Part shown: positions 1 through 8,808 of the stretch, piece after piece | Numbering within the stretch: the first letter of the stretch is position 1 | Layout of the letters: each line of letters starts with the position of its first letter | Source: an uncultured Winogradskyella sp. | Lineage (GTDB): Bacteria; Bacteroidota; Bacteroidia; Flavobacteriales; Flavobacteriaceae | Assembly: GCF_947498345.1 (NCBI RefSeq) | Contig: NZ_CANMJY010000008.1 | Location: 62,001-126,000, forward strand | Direction: 5' to 3' | DNA: 64,000 nucleotides | The notes under the pieces: generated by a model | What the model was told of the DNA's origin: nothing | Database searches by the model: none | Seen by the model: the letters and a program-made list of their open reading frames with translations, nothing else | Translations under genes and position numbers: made by a program

Positions 1-1033
1 TGTTACCCATTTTTTTGATTTGTTGAATCTGTTTTAAGAAATCATCAAATCCAAATTGGTTTTTGGCTATTTTCTTTTGAAGTTTACGTGCTTCCTCTTC
101 ATCAAACTGTTCTTGAGCACGTTCTACAAGAGATACCACATCTCCCATTCCTAAAATACGATCTGCCATACGAGATGGATAGAAGACATCGATTGCTTCC
201 ATCTTTTCCCCTGTACCAATGAATTTTATTGGTTTATTAACTACAGATTTAATAGAAATCGCTGCACCACCTCGAGTATCACCATCTAACTTGGTAAGGA
301 TAACACCATCAAAATTTAAGATATCATTGAAGGCTTTTGCTGTATTTACTGCATCTTGACCAGTCATAGAATCCACTACAAATAGTGTTTCTTGTGGTTG
401 AATAGCTTTATGAATATTAGAAATTTCATTCATCATAGCTTCATCAACGGCTAGACGACCAGCTGTATCTATAATAACTACATTGAACCCATTAGCTTTA
501 GCGTGCGCAATACCAGCTTGTGCAATAGCAACCGGGTCATTATTACCTTTATCACTATAAACCTCAACATTGATTTGATCTCCAACTACATGCAATTGAT
601 CTATTGCAGCTGGACGATAAACATCACAAGCTACCAATAATGGTTTTTTAGTCTTCTTGTTTTTAAGATAGTTAGCAAGTTTACCTGAGAATGTTGTTTT
701 ACCAGAACCCTGAAGACCAGACATTAAAACTACACTTGGATGACCCGAAAGGTTGATACCTTCTGCATCCCCTCCCATAAGTTCGGTTAATTCGTCCTTA
801 ACGATTTTAACCATTAACTGTCCTGGCTGAAGTGTTGTTAGTACATTTTGACCTAAAGCTTTCTCTTTAACTCTGTTGGTAAATTGTTTTGCAATTTTAA
901 AGTTAACATCTGCATCTAAAAGCGCACGTCTTACTTCTTTTAAAGTTTCGGCCACATTAACTTCTGTAATGCTACCATGACCTTTGAGAACATGTAACGC
1001 TTTATCTAACTTATCGCTTAAATTATTGAACAT
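1..1033 (-). CDS. ffh: Signal recognition particle protein Ffh, 3' end cut by window edge
   Basis: SRP54-type GTPase that binds 4.5S RNA and signal sequences of nascent inner-membrane proteins and delivers ribosomes to FtsY. Translating from the ATG at 1033 gives MFNNLSDKLDKALHVLKGHG, the usual start of Bacteroidota Ffh. The N and G domains follow, with P-loop GLQGSGKTT, DTAGRLAVDEAMMNE and TKLDGDTRGG. About 344 codons are present, ending just inside the methionine-rich M domain; the normal length is about 450 residues, so roughly the last 100 lie left of the window. A TAnnTTTG element 24 bases upstream supports this start. It is transcribed away from the neighbouring lipoprotein gene, whose terminator lies between them. 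Confidence 0.97.
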   Translation of the reverse strand, partial: MFNNLSDKLDKALHVLKGHGSITEVNVAETLKEVRRALLDADVNFKIAKQFTNRVKEKALGQNVLTTLQPGQLMVKIVKDELTELMGGDAEGINLSGHPSVVLMSGLQGSGKTTFSGKLANYLKNKKTKKPLLVACDVYRPAAIDQLHVVGDQINVEVYSDKGNNDPVAIAQAGIAHAKANGFNVVIIDTAGRLAVDEAMMNEISNIHKAIQPQETLFVVDSMTGQDAVNTAKAFNDILNFDGVILTKLDGDTRGGAAISIKSVVNKPIKFIGTGEKMEAIDVFYPSRMADRILGMGDVVSLVERAQEQFDEEEARKLQKKIAKNQFGFDDFLKQIQQIKKMGN

Positions 1034-1057
1034 AATCGTTATCTCTTTTTGAAGTTG

Positions 1058-1065
1058 CAAATTTA
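1058..1065 (-). promoter_or_regulatory. -7 element of the ffh promoter
   Basis: On the minus strand this reads TAAATTTG, a match to the Bacteroidota sigma-ABfrA -7 consensus TAnnTTTG, 24 bases before the ffh ATG. A weak -33-like TTCG sits 19 bases further upstream. Assigned by consensus only. Confidence 0.6.
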
Positions 1066-1207
1066 AGAATTTACGAGAGATAAACGAATGGGATATTTAT
1101 AATTCTATGCTTATGATTTTATGAATTATACAAGATCTCGCATTTTTTCGGGATTAATTAAGATTACAAATTTCAATACACCTTGCTGGCTTCATAGATT
1201 TACTTCT

Positions 1208-1247
1208 CTAAAAAGAAAAGAGCTACCTAGCGGTTGGCAGCCCTCTT
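1208..1247 (-). terminator. Intrinsic terminator of the acidic lipoprotein gene
   Basis: On the minus strand the stem arms are AAGAG-GG-CTGCC and GGTAG-CTCTT, ten pairs with a two-base bulge and an eight-base loop. A T-rich tract (TTTTCTTTTT) follows. It lies about 50 bases past the stop of the lipoprotein gene and separates it from ffh. Confidence 0.75.
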
Positions 1248-1294
1248 CATCAACTTAAACTTACTAAATTACTAACTTATTCAGCGGTTTTTTA

Positions 1295-3607
1295 TTAATC
1301 ACAGTTTCGTTCTAAAACTAAAATATCGTCTCCTCTATGTAATTCTAATCTATTTTCTTCACATTCTACAACCAACCACTCACCTGTTATAGCCTGTATA
1401 TTAGGACCTGTTACATTTGTAAAGGTCACTATAACACCATCATTAGATTGCGATGTGGTCCATGTAGCATCAATGGTTTCAGTGTCTGTATAAATAACCA
1501 CGATTTGGCTGTTTTCTTCAAAGTCAAAATTCCAATTCATCAAATTATCACTACCATTATAGTTTACAGCATTCCAAATACATTCAGTTAAATAGTCATC
1601 AACATCTTCTTCAGAACAACTGTCTCCATCACAATCTTCGACTTCGAGTTCTACTTCAAAAATCTCATAGATACTTGGATTACCTGCGAGAGAAACTCTT
1701 GCATAAATTGTTTGCTCGTACGCAATAGTATTAGTGTATGGACTTGGCAGTGCTCCTACTTCATTTTCAGCATCAGCTAAAGTCAAATAAAATGAATATT
1801 CTACATCATCATTTGGACAATCTGAAAAGATAAGATTTAAATCAAAAACACCTGTTCCGTCTTCAAAACCGTCGGCTTGATCACAAACTTCAAGTTCTGC
1901 ATCTTCAAAGCATTCAAAAGGATTTTCTTCATACTCTTGGCAAACTAATATTAACTCTCTATCACCTTGATAAAATACCATACCATCGTCATCACATTCA
2001 GACAAATACCATTGTCCATTATAATACTGATCAATAAAAGGAGTAAAATTTATAACTATAAAAATCCCATTATCATCAGAGCTAATATCCCATGTACCAT
2101 TATGAGGAAGATCTCCTTGATACATTGTAAATAGACTGTTGTCTTCAGAAAACTGGAACGTAGTTAAAGGAGAAGTGTAATCATCTACTGTAGGCACTAT
2201 ATTACAAGACAGTAAATAATCAATAACCTCTTCTTGTGTACAATTGGGTTCAATATCACATTCTTGCTCTAACTCTATGTAATTATTACCACTCATTAAA
2301 TATAATTCATCATCTTCGCACTCTATAATTTGCCACTGACCCGTTAATTCATTCAGCATTTGTTGTAAAGTCAACTCAATAAAAACATCTCCGGCAATAA
2401 GCATCAATTCATAGGTGCCTATTTGACTTTCTGTTCCATCATTATTATTTATTAAAACTTGTCCATTTGGGGTAAAATATACATGAATTGGCACAAGAGA
2501 ATCTATAAGATTAGTTTCTAGCTCCCAGGCACATTCTCCAAGAACTTCACTTATATTTGTTATAGAACATCCCAAGTCCCCTTCGCAATCTTGCTCTAAT
2601 TCGATCTCATAGTCTCCTCTAACAATTTCAATTTCGTCATCATCACATTCAACAATTAACCATTCTCCACCTAAATCTTCTTGAAATGCCGTTAGATCGA
2701 ACAAATTCAAAATTAAACCTTCAGTGGTTGAAGATAAACTCCATGCACCACCAATGGCTGATGTGGTTTCACCTTCTGTAATCGCTAAACTTCCGTCTTC
2801 ATTAAAAATAATTTGATAGGTTTCAAAATCACCGTTTTCATCCTCAATATCCCAAGGACATTCTACTAGTAAATCTTCTATATCATCTTCATTACATTGG
2901 TAATCGTCGTCGTCACAATCATCTTCTACAGCTTCAAGGGCTTGTGCTAATTCTTCGTTAGAGTTAACTTCTATGGTTTCGTCATTAGCATATACTAAAG
3001 TTACAGGATAATTTAAACTTACAATTAAGGCATTTTCATCGTCTTCTAAATCATCTATAAATTCATAAAGTGTTTGATCGTTTTCAATAGTTACAGTTTC
3101 AATAAGATTAAATTCTGAATTAAATACCGAAAATGAAATAGGATATTCAAAATCTACACATTCAATTATGTCTTCTTCCTCTTCATCCTCGCAGCCTTCT
3201 ATAAAATCTTCGAGCTGCTCTTCGTCTTCGATAACAATTTCTGTGTAATCATTAAAAATTATGGTTATTGGGAATACAAAGTCTAAAATATCTTCATCGT
3301 CCTGTATATCTTCAAACACATCTTCTAATTGTTCTAAATCTGCTTCAGTTTCAATAACAATAGTGATATCGCTTACAATAATGGTTACTGGTAATTCTAC
3401 GGAAAAACAACTAGCATCATCCAATATATCATCCATTGTACCATGGTTAGCTGTTGTTCTGCTCATTAGCTCAACTAATTCAGTACCAGATTGAATAATT
3501 TCTTGTTGCTCAGTATTATTAACTTCTAATGCTTCATCCTGACATGCTGTAAAACTTATCAGAGCAAAAATGATGAAGAGAAATACATGATTGATTTTAG
3601 TTTTCAT
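1295..3607 (-). CDS. Very acidic, disulfide-patterned repeat lipoprotein (surface, unknown function)
   Basis: 770 residues; I do not recognise the family. Residues 1-22 are a lipoprotein signal ending in FTAC. The acidic residues right after the cysteine (QDE) resemble the export signal that sends Bacteroidota lipoproteins to the cell surface. Residues about 68-238 hold four short units that each start with an aromatic-P-[VI]-[TS] strand and end in an acidic helix. Residues 238-557 hold three units of about 105 residues, and a fourth is at 664-769. Each has four cysteines (C238/250/321/341; 347/359/430/450; 456/468/538/556; 664/676/749/769), with first spacing always 12, and a GxW...EC(D/E) core. 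An SprB-adhesin-like segment (about 566-660, with NTIAYEQTIYARV) separates units 3 and 4. It is divergent from an ECF sigma gene and carries the same promoter motif as fecR. It may bind metal or act as an adhesin; a lipocalin-like fold is possible but unproven. Confidence 0.85.
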   Translation of the reverse strand: MKTKINHVFLFIIFALISFTACQDEALEVNNTEQQEIIQSGTELVELMSRTTANHGTMDDILDDASCFSVELPVTIIVSDITIVIETEADLEQLEDVFEDIQDDEDILDFVFPITIIFNDYTEIVIEDEEQLEDFIEGCEDEEEEDIIECVDFEYPISFSVFNSEFNLIETVTIENDQTLYEFIDDLEDDENALIVSLNYPVTLVYANDETIEVNSNEELAQALEAVEDDCDDDDYQCNEDDIEDLLVECPWDIEDENGDFETYQIIFNEDGSLAITEGETTSAIGGAWSLSSTTEGLILNLFDLTAFQEDLGGEWLIVECDDDEIEIVRGDYEIELEQDCEGDLGCSITNISEVLGECAWELETNLIDSLVPIHVYFTPNGQVLINNNDGTESQIGTYELMLIAGDVFIELTLQQMLNELTGQWQIIECEDDELYLMSGNNYIELEQECDIEPNCTQEEVIDYLLSCNIVPTVDDYTSPLTTFQFSEDNSLFTMYQGDLPHNGTWDISSDDNGIFIVINFTPFIDQYYNGQWYLSECDDDGMVFYQGDRELILVCQEYEENPFECFEDAELEVCDQADGFEDGTGVFDLNLIFSDCPNDDVEYSFYLTLADAENEVGALPSPYTNTIAYEQTIYARVSLAGNPSIYEIFEVELEVEDCDGDSCSEEDVDDYLTECIWNAVNYNGSDNLMNWNFDFEENSQIVVIYTDTETIDATWTTSQSNDGVIVTFTNVTGPNIQAITGEWLVVECEENRLELHRGDDILVLERNCD

Positions 3608-3632
3608 AAAATTGGAGCTTTAATTTATTATG

Positions 3633-3661
3633 TAACAGCCATAATATAAAAATCCCTACCC
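3633..3661 (-). promoter_or_regulatory. Predicted ECF-sigma promoter of the acidic lipoprotein gene
   Basis: Minus-strand GGGTAGG, one base, ATTTTTATATTAT, two bases, CTGTTA. The two end blocks are 16 bases apart, a normal -35/-10 distance. The element ends 25 bases before the lipoprotein ATG. The same 29-base arrangement, 26 positions identical, precedes fecR at 4253-4281 on the other strand. There is no TAnnTTTG box here. Confidence 0.7.
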
Positions 3662-3702
3662 TAAAATTTCAAAATATTATTTATAATTTGTGAGGCGAAA
3701 AT

Positions 3703-4218
3703 ATGAGTCAACCACTAAACAATAATATATGCCAAGAGCAACTATTTGAACGTTTTTATAAAAAACATTCAAAGAACTTGCATGACTTTTTGTACTACAA
3801 ATTTGGAGAGCATTTAAATCCACAGGATAAAGTACAAGAAGCGTTTATAAAGTTATGGCAAAATTGCGGAAAAGTTTCGGCTGATAAAGCGAAAAGCTTT
3901 TTATTTACCACGGCTAACAACCTAATGCTTAATGCCGTAGCGCACCAAAAAGTTGTTTTAAAATATCGAAAATTACCTCAAAAGCATTCTACAAACGAAT
4001 CGCCAGAATTTGTAATGCAAGAAAAAGAGTATCATCAAAAATTACAAAATGCCTTAGCCAATTTAACCGAAGCTCAACGCGTTGCTTTTTTAATGAATCG
4101 GGTAGAAGGCAAGCGATTTAAGGAAATTGCAACACTTTTAGATATTTCTACTAAGGCCGTAGAAAAACGCATTTATGGAGCGTTAAAGAAGTTAAGAGAA
4201 GAAATTGACGACATATGA
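3703..4218 (+). CDS. ECF (FecI-like) RNA polymerase sigma factor
   Basis: 171-residue group IV sigma factor. Region 2 is at about residues 10-80 (ERFYKKHSKNLHDFLYYKFG and DKVQEAFIKLWQN). Region 4 with its helix-turn-helix is at about 115-165 (LTEAQRVAFLMNRVEGKRF, then IATLLDISTKAVEKRIYGAL). It is followed 82 bases later by a FecR-type anti-sigma gene and a TonB receptor with an STN domain, the standard cell-surface signalling layout. The shared 29-base motif lies upstream of fecR and of the divergent lipoprotein but not upstream of this gene, so the sigma gene probably has a separate housekeeping promoter. Predicted function: transcribe those two units when the receptor is occupied. Confidence 0.93.
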   Translation: MSQPLNNNICQEQLFERFYKKHSKNLHDFLYYKFGEHLNPQDKVQEAFIKLWQNCGKVSADKAKSFLFTTANNLMLNAVAHQKVVLKYRKLPQKHSTNESPEFVMQEKEYHQKLQNALANLTEAQRVAFLMNRVEGKRFKEIATLLDISTKAVEKRIYGALKKLREEIDDI

Positions 4219-4252
4219 TTTGGTATACAGTTATGATATTGAATTTATAAAG

Positions 4253-4281
4253 GGGTAGGAATTTTTATATTATAACTGTTA
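4253..4281 (+). promoter_or_regulatory. Predicted ECF-sigma promoter of the fecR-receptor operon
   Basis: Plus-strand GGGTAGG, one base, ATTTTTATATTAT, two bases, CTGTTA, ending 19 bases before the fecR ATG. It matches the element at 3633-3661 at 26 of 29 positions. It lies in the 82-base gap between the sigma gene and fecR, which implies fecR and downstream genes have a promoter separate from the sigma gene. Confidence 0.7.
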
Positions 4282-4300
4282 TATATTTGAATGTACGACT

Positions 4301-5197
4301 ATGACAAGAGAAGAACTCATAAAAAAATGGTTGGATAACAACCTTAATGCTAAAGAGCAAAAAGCTTTTGGGCAACTAAAAGATTATGATGAATTAATCC
4401 TAATGAATAGTGCTTTAAAAGATTTTAAAGCTCCCGAGTTCTCTGTGGATAATAATTACGATAAATTAAAACCTAAACTTGAACGCCATATTCAAAAATC
4501 TCGCAATTGGTTAAAGCCTTTACTCAGAATTGCCGCTATTTTGGCTATATGCTTTAGTGTTTATTATTATTCAACAAGTTTAGATACAGAAATTAGCACA
4601 CAAATTGCGCAAAGTACTGAAGTTAGATTACCAGATGCCTCAACAGCACATCTTAATGCTAATTCTACCTTAAGTTTTAATGAAAAAAGCTGGGAAAATG
4701 ACCGCGAAGTATTATTAAATGGTGAGGCCTTTTTTAAGGTTGCTAAAGGTCAAAAATTTGATGTTATAACAACCAATGGAACTGTTAGTGTTTTAGGAAC
4801 TCAGTTTAATGTAAAACAACGTAATGACTACTTTGAGGTCACTTGCTATGAAGGTCTGGTTGTAGTTACACATAATGAAGAATCTGTAAAATTACATCCT
4901 GGAGATACCTTTAAAATAATAGATGGGAAATTATTTGCTACTGAAAAAGAAATCATCTCGCGACCTACATGGTTGCATGGTGAAAGCAGTTTTAAAACTG
5001 TACCACTAGTACTTGTTATCGCTGAGCTTAAAAATCAGTACGATATCGAAATATTAGCTCCAAAAATCGATACTCAGCGTTTATTTACGGGAAGTTTTAC
5101 GCACAAAAATCTGGATCTGGCATTGCAGTCTGTTACAATACCCTTAAATTTAAGCTATAGTAAATCTGGAAACTCTATTGTACTAAAGCGTGAATAA
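4301..5197 (+). CDS. FecR-type anti-sigma factor / sigma regulator
   Basis: 298 residues: a cytoplasmic N-terminal sigma-binding region (1-70), one membrane segment (about 72-91, RIAAILAICFSVYYY) and a periplasmic FecR domain (about 95-190, with VRLPDASTAHLNANSTL and VLGTQFNVK). A C-terminal STN-like DUF4974 region (about 225-298, FTGSFTHKNLDLALQSV) ends the protein. In this family the periplasmic part senses the STN domain of the TonB receptor and controls release of the sigma factor. The receptor gene overlaps its 3' end by 8 bases, so the two are translationally linked. Expression is predicted from the ECF-type motif just upstream. Confidence 0.93.
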   Translation: MTREELIKKWLDNNLNAKEQKAFGQLKDYDELILMNSALKDFKAPEFSVDNNYDKLKPKLERHIQKSRNWLKPLLRIAAILAICFSVYYYSTSLDTEISTQIAQSTEVRLPDASTAHLNANSTLSFNEKSWENDREVLLNGEAFFKVAKGQKFDVITTNGTVSVLGTQFNVKQRNDYFEVTCYEGLVVVTHNEESVKLHPGDTFKIIDGKLFATEKEIISRPTWLHGESSFKTVPLVLVIAELKNQYDIEILAPKIDTQRLFTGSFTHKNLDLALQSVTIPLNLSYSKSGNSIVLKRE

Positions 5198-7496
5198 ACG
5201 GTTACAACGTGTTATTTTATATGTTTTTATTATTGCCTCTTGTGGTCTAGCTCATAGTCAAAATGATGAGGAACCGCAACCACTTGTCCAAATTCTTAAC
5301 CAGTTAGAAAAACGCTACAATGTAAAGTTCTCTTACGAAAACAAAACTATTGAAGGCATTTTAGTATCACCTTTATATCCAGAACTTTCTCTAGAACAAG
5401 CATTAAATCAACTTCGCCTAATAACTCCATTAGATTTTAATGTTCTTAGTAGTCGATTTATAGCTATATCTCCAAAAGATAATACTATTGAGCGCTTAGA
5501 AGAAGTTGTGGTAACTAACTACCTTACAAAAGGTATTTCCAAAACTAATAATGGTGCTGTAGAGGTAGATAGTAAAGCTTTTACTATGCTACCTGGTTTA
5601 ATAGAACCCGATGTGCTACAGATTATACAAAGTTTACCTGGTATTATTAGTGTAGACGAGCTGATTTCTAACATTAATGTTAGAGGTGGTACAAATGATC
5701 AAAACCTTGTCATCTATGAAGGGATTAGAATGTATCAAACTGGTCATTTTTTTGGTTTAATTTCTGCATTTAACCCATATTTAACTGATGAAGTACGCAT
5801 TTCAAAAAACGGCACTAGTGCTTTATTTGGCAATGGTGTTTCTAGTACTATCGCTATTAAAAACACGAATAAAACAAGTAATACATACGATGCAGGTTTG
5901 GGTACTAATCTTTTGAGTATAGATGGTTATGCAAAAATTCCCTTGAGTAAAAAAACAGAGCTACAAATATCAGCCAGACGCTCATTTACAGATGTTTTTG
6001 CTTCTACCACATATGATGCATATTTCGATAGAATTTTTACAGACTCTGAGCTTAGTACATCAAATAATATTGATACCGTTTTAAGTTTAGATGAACGTTT
6101 TCTATTTTATGATTTTACAGCAAAATTTTTATACAATATTAATAAAACATCTTCATTACGAATCAACCTGCTCAATATTTATAACAGCTTAGATTACAAT
6201 CAAATATTCACCAATACTAGCAATAACTTTCAAGAAACTAAAAGCACGTTAAATCAGGTGAGTTATGGAGCAAGTGCTACGTATTCCAAAAAATTTAAAG
6301 ATGGTATAAATACTTCTGCGCAAATTTATTATTCAAATTACGATTTAGATGCCCAGAATAATGATCTTACGAATCAGCAACTTTTAGTTCAAGAAAACAA
6401 AGTAGAAGATTACGGGCTTCGACTAGATATTTCTAAAATTATTGACAATAATATCGAATTAAGAGGTGGTTATCAATTTAACGAGGTAGGTGTTACAAAT
6501 TTTGAAGATGTCACCAATCCAAATTTTACAAGTTTAATAAAAGAGATTAATAGAACACATGCTTTTTTTGGTGAGACTGAGCGTTATTCAAAATCACGCA
6601 ATACCTATATTAGGTTAGGTGCAAGAATCAGTTATTTTGAAAAACTTAAAGAACTTGTTATTGAGCCTCGTTTTGCTTTTAATCAAAAAATTTCGGATCA
6701 TATTAGGTTAGAAGTCTTGGGCGAACTAAAGAGTCAATCTATATCTCAAGTTATTGATCTACAGCAGGATTTTTTTGGAATTGAAAAAAGGCGTTGGCTA
6801 TTGTCTAATACTACAGACGTGCCATTAGTTAAGAGTCAGCAGATATCGCTTGGTGTAAGCTACAATCAGAATAATTTACTGGTTTCACTTGAAGGCTATT
6901 ACAAAAATGTTGATGATATTAACGCTCGCAGTCAGGGATTTCAAAACCAATTTCAGTTTGCAAACGACATTGGGTCTTACACCATAACTGGCCTCGATTT
7001 TCTTATCAATAAACGCTTTAATAATTTTAGCACCTGGTTAAGCTACACCTTAAGTAATAACGATTATAAATTTGACAACTTAAACGATGGAGAGGCTTTT
7101 CCTAGTACTTTGGATTTAACGCATGTTGCAAATGCATCGTTAACTTATAATTTAGATAACTTTAAAATTGGTCTTGGTATTAACTGGCATTCCGGACGAC
7201 CCTATACGCAACCGTCCCAAATTCAAAATAATGCAAATTCTACCATAGAGTATAATTCACCTAATAGTTCTAGACTCAACGACTATTTTAGAACAGATAT
7301 CTCAGCTGTTTATAATTTCTATCTATCAAAAGGAAAAGGGACAAAAGCAGAGGTTGGCGCTTCTGCATGGAATATCTTTAACCAAAATAACATTATTAAC
7401 CGTTATTATTTACTAAATTCTGAAGGTAATATTGTTGAGATTAACAACCAATCCTTAAAATTTACACCCAACTTAAGTTTTAGAGTCAATTTTTAG
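5190..7496 (+). CDS. TonB-dependent outer-membrane receptor with STN signalling domain
   Basis: 768 residues starting with GTG inside the end of fecR; no closer in-frame ATG exists before residue 100, so the GTG start is probably real. A signal peptide ends near AHSQ. The STN (secretin/TonB N-terminal) domain covers about 27-95, followed by a TonB-box-like EEVVVTNYL. The plug is at about 110-225 (SLPGIISVDELISNINVRGG), then a 22-strand barrel ending in RVNF. This is a transducer-type receptor that both imports and signals via FecR. It has no CarboxypepD_reg domain and no SusD partner nearby, so a polysaccharide-utilisation role is unlikely. The ligand is unknown. Confidence 0.92.
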   Translation: MNKRLQRVILYVFIIASCGLAHSQNDEEPQPLVQILNQLEKRYNVKFSYENKTIEGILVSPLYPELSLEQALNQLRLITPLDFNVLSSRFIAISPKDNTIERLEEVVVTNYLTKGISKTNNGAVEVDSKAFTMLPGLIEPDVLQIIQSLPGIISVDELISNINVRGGTNDQNLVIYEGIRMYQTGHFFGLISAFNPYLTDEVRISKNGTSALFGNGVSSTIAIKNTNKTSNTYDAGLGTNLLSIDGYAKIPLSKKTELQISARRSFTDVFASTTYDAYFDRIFTDSELSTSNNIDTVLSLDERFLFYDFTAKFLYNINKTSSLRINLLNIYNSLDYNQIFTNTSNNFQETKSTLNQVSYGASATYSKKFKDGINTSAQIYYSNYDLDAQNNDLTNQQLLVQENKVEDYGLRLDISKIIDNNIELRGGYQFNEVGVTNFEDVTNPNFTSLIKEINRTHAFFGETERYSKSRNTYIRLGARISYFEKLKELVIEPRFAFNQKISDHIRLEVLGELKSQSISQVIDLQQDFFGIEKRRWLLSNTTDVPLVKSQQISLGVSYNQNNLLVSLEGYYKNVDDINARSQGFQNQFQFANDIGSYTITGLDFLINKRFNNFSTWLSYTLSNNDYKFDNLNDGEAFPSTLDLTHVANASLTYNLDNFKIGLGINWHSGRPYTQPSQIQNNANSTIEYNSPNSSRLNDYFRTDISAVYNFYLSKGKGTKAEVGASAWNIFNQNNIINRYYLLNSEGNIVEINNQSLKFTPNLSFRVNF

Positions 7497-7528
7497 TTGT
7501 TAATTGTAGTACCAACTAAATATAATAA

Positions 7529-8806
7529 ATGCAAAATTTTAACTATTTAAGACTTTCCATTTGTTCTGTGTTACTCTTTACATTTTATACAGCTAAGGCA
7601 CAAATGGCTAATGCAGATGAAAAGAAATCAATATTTTTCATTCCCGAAATACTCATTGGAAAAACCTTAGAAGCCAATACAGGCTTCCCAGAAACTGAGC
7701 TTCAAAAAAACCTGTTTTTTAGTATTGGTAAATACAATTTTAACCCAAATAAAGAATGGGCTGCAAGATTAAGCTACCCAAAGACTGGTATATCATTAGG
7801 GTATACAGATTTTGGCAATACAGATAAGATTGGAAGAGCATATACCATAATGCCTTTTATGGAAGTAAGTATTTTAAGGAAGTATATATCTGGTTTAAAT
7901 TTACAAATAGGTATTGGCGGATCTTATACAGATACTCAATACAATATAAACACCAATCCTTTAAACCGCGCAATAACCACAAAACTCAATTGGTCTTTTC
8001 GATCTTTTTTATATTATGATATTTTTAAATCTAGAAAAACAGATTGGAGATTTGGATTGGGTTATCTACATCACTCAAACGGTCATACAAATTTACCTAA
8101 TCAAGGATTAAATTCGTTGGCTGCCAGTTTCTCTGCAAAGATTGATAATAAGATCATTGAAAAGACTAAGCTAAAAAAACCTGCGTTTTCATCAAAATCG
8201 CAATATTACCTTTCGTTTAGATTAGGATTAGGTCAAAACGTTTTATCAGAAAAATTCAACTCAAAAAAAGAAGTGTATACTTTTTCAGCATCTGCAGGAA
8301 AAATAATAAACAATACCTTTAAAATCGGTGCTGGTTTTTATTACCGTTTTTATGAGCATTATTATGATTATATAAAAGGAAATAAAGCATTGGTTGCTGA
8401 ACAGTACCCACACTTTGCAGATAATCCTTATGGCTATGCAACAAATTTTGGATTATTTGCATCATCCGAATTATTGATGGATCATTTTGGTTTTGAATTC
8501 GATATCGGGCTTAATATATACAAACCATTCTATAAAATAGATTGGCAACTCAATCAAGGCTTTTCTTATGAAAATGGAAATGGTGAAACTGTTGATGTTT
8601 TAGGCGAATTAGACTGGTATTACGAAATAAAGAGAACCATTTCGGCAAGAATGGGCTTAAAATATTACCTATGGACAACAAATAAAGCTCCTAAGCATAA
8701 TATTTTTTTAGGAGCACATATAAACGCAAACCTTGGTCAAGCTGACTTTACCGAATTAAGTATTGGCTATGTATATCGCTTTAATTTAAAAATAAAAGAC
8801 AATTGA
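7529..8806 (+). CDS. PagL-like acyloxyacyl hydrolase family outer-membrane protein
   Basis: 425 residues with a signal peptide ending near AKAQ and many amphipathic strands. The stretch LHHSNGHTNLPNQGLNSL (about 180-197) matches the PagL lipid A 3-O-deacylase motif HxSN....PNxGx. By eye, PagL His126 and Ser128 correspond to His181 and Ser183, but the position of PagL Glu140 is Asn195. The protein is also more than twice the length of PagL (about 150 residues), with an added C-terminal barrel-like half. It sits 32 bases after the TonB receptor in the same predicted operon. It may modify lipid A, or bind lipid without catalysis. Confidence 0.75.
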   Translation: MQNFNYLRLSICSVLLFTFYTAKAQMANADEKKSIFFIPEILIGKTLEANTGFPETELQKNLFFSIGKYNFNPNKEWAARLSYPKTGISLGYTDFGNTDKIGRAYTIMPFMEVSILRKYISGLNLQIGIGGSYTDTQYNINTNPLNRAITTKLNWSFRSFLYYDIFKSRKTDWRFGLGYLHHSNGHTNLPNQGLNSLAASFSAKIDNKIIEKTKLKKPAFSSKSQYYLSFRLGLGQNVLSEKFNSKKEVYTFSASAGKIINNTFKIGAGFYYRFYEHYYDYIKGNKALVAEQYPHFADNPYGYATNFGLFASSELLMDHFGFEFDIGLNIYKPFYKIDWQLNQGFSYENGNGETVDVLGELDWYYEIKRTISARMGLKYYLWTTNKAPKHNIFLGAHINANLGQADFTELSIGYVYRFNLKIKDN

Positions 8807-8808
8807 TT

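Noticed and set aside
1034-1294. A possible small RNA or tRNA in the ffh-lipoprotein gap
   Set aside because: Only the ffh -7 box and the lipoprotein terminator are recognisable; there is no cloverleaf or other stable fold.
3261-3494. A serine-rich 77-codon frame on the plus strand inside the lipoprotein gene
   Set aside because: Antisense of Asp/Glu-rich repeats gives long Ser/Ile-rich open frames by composition alone.
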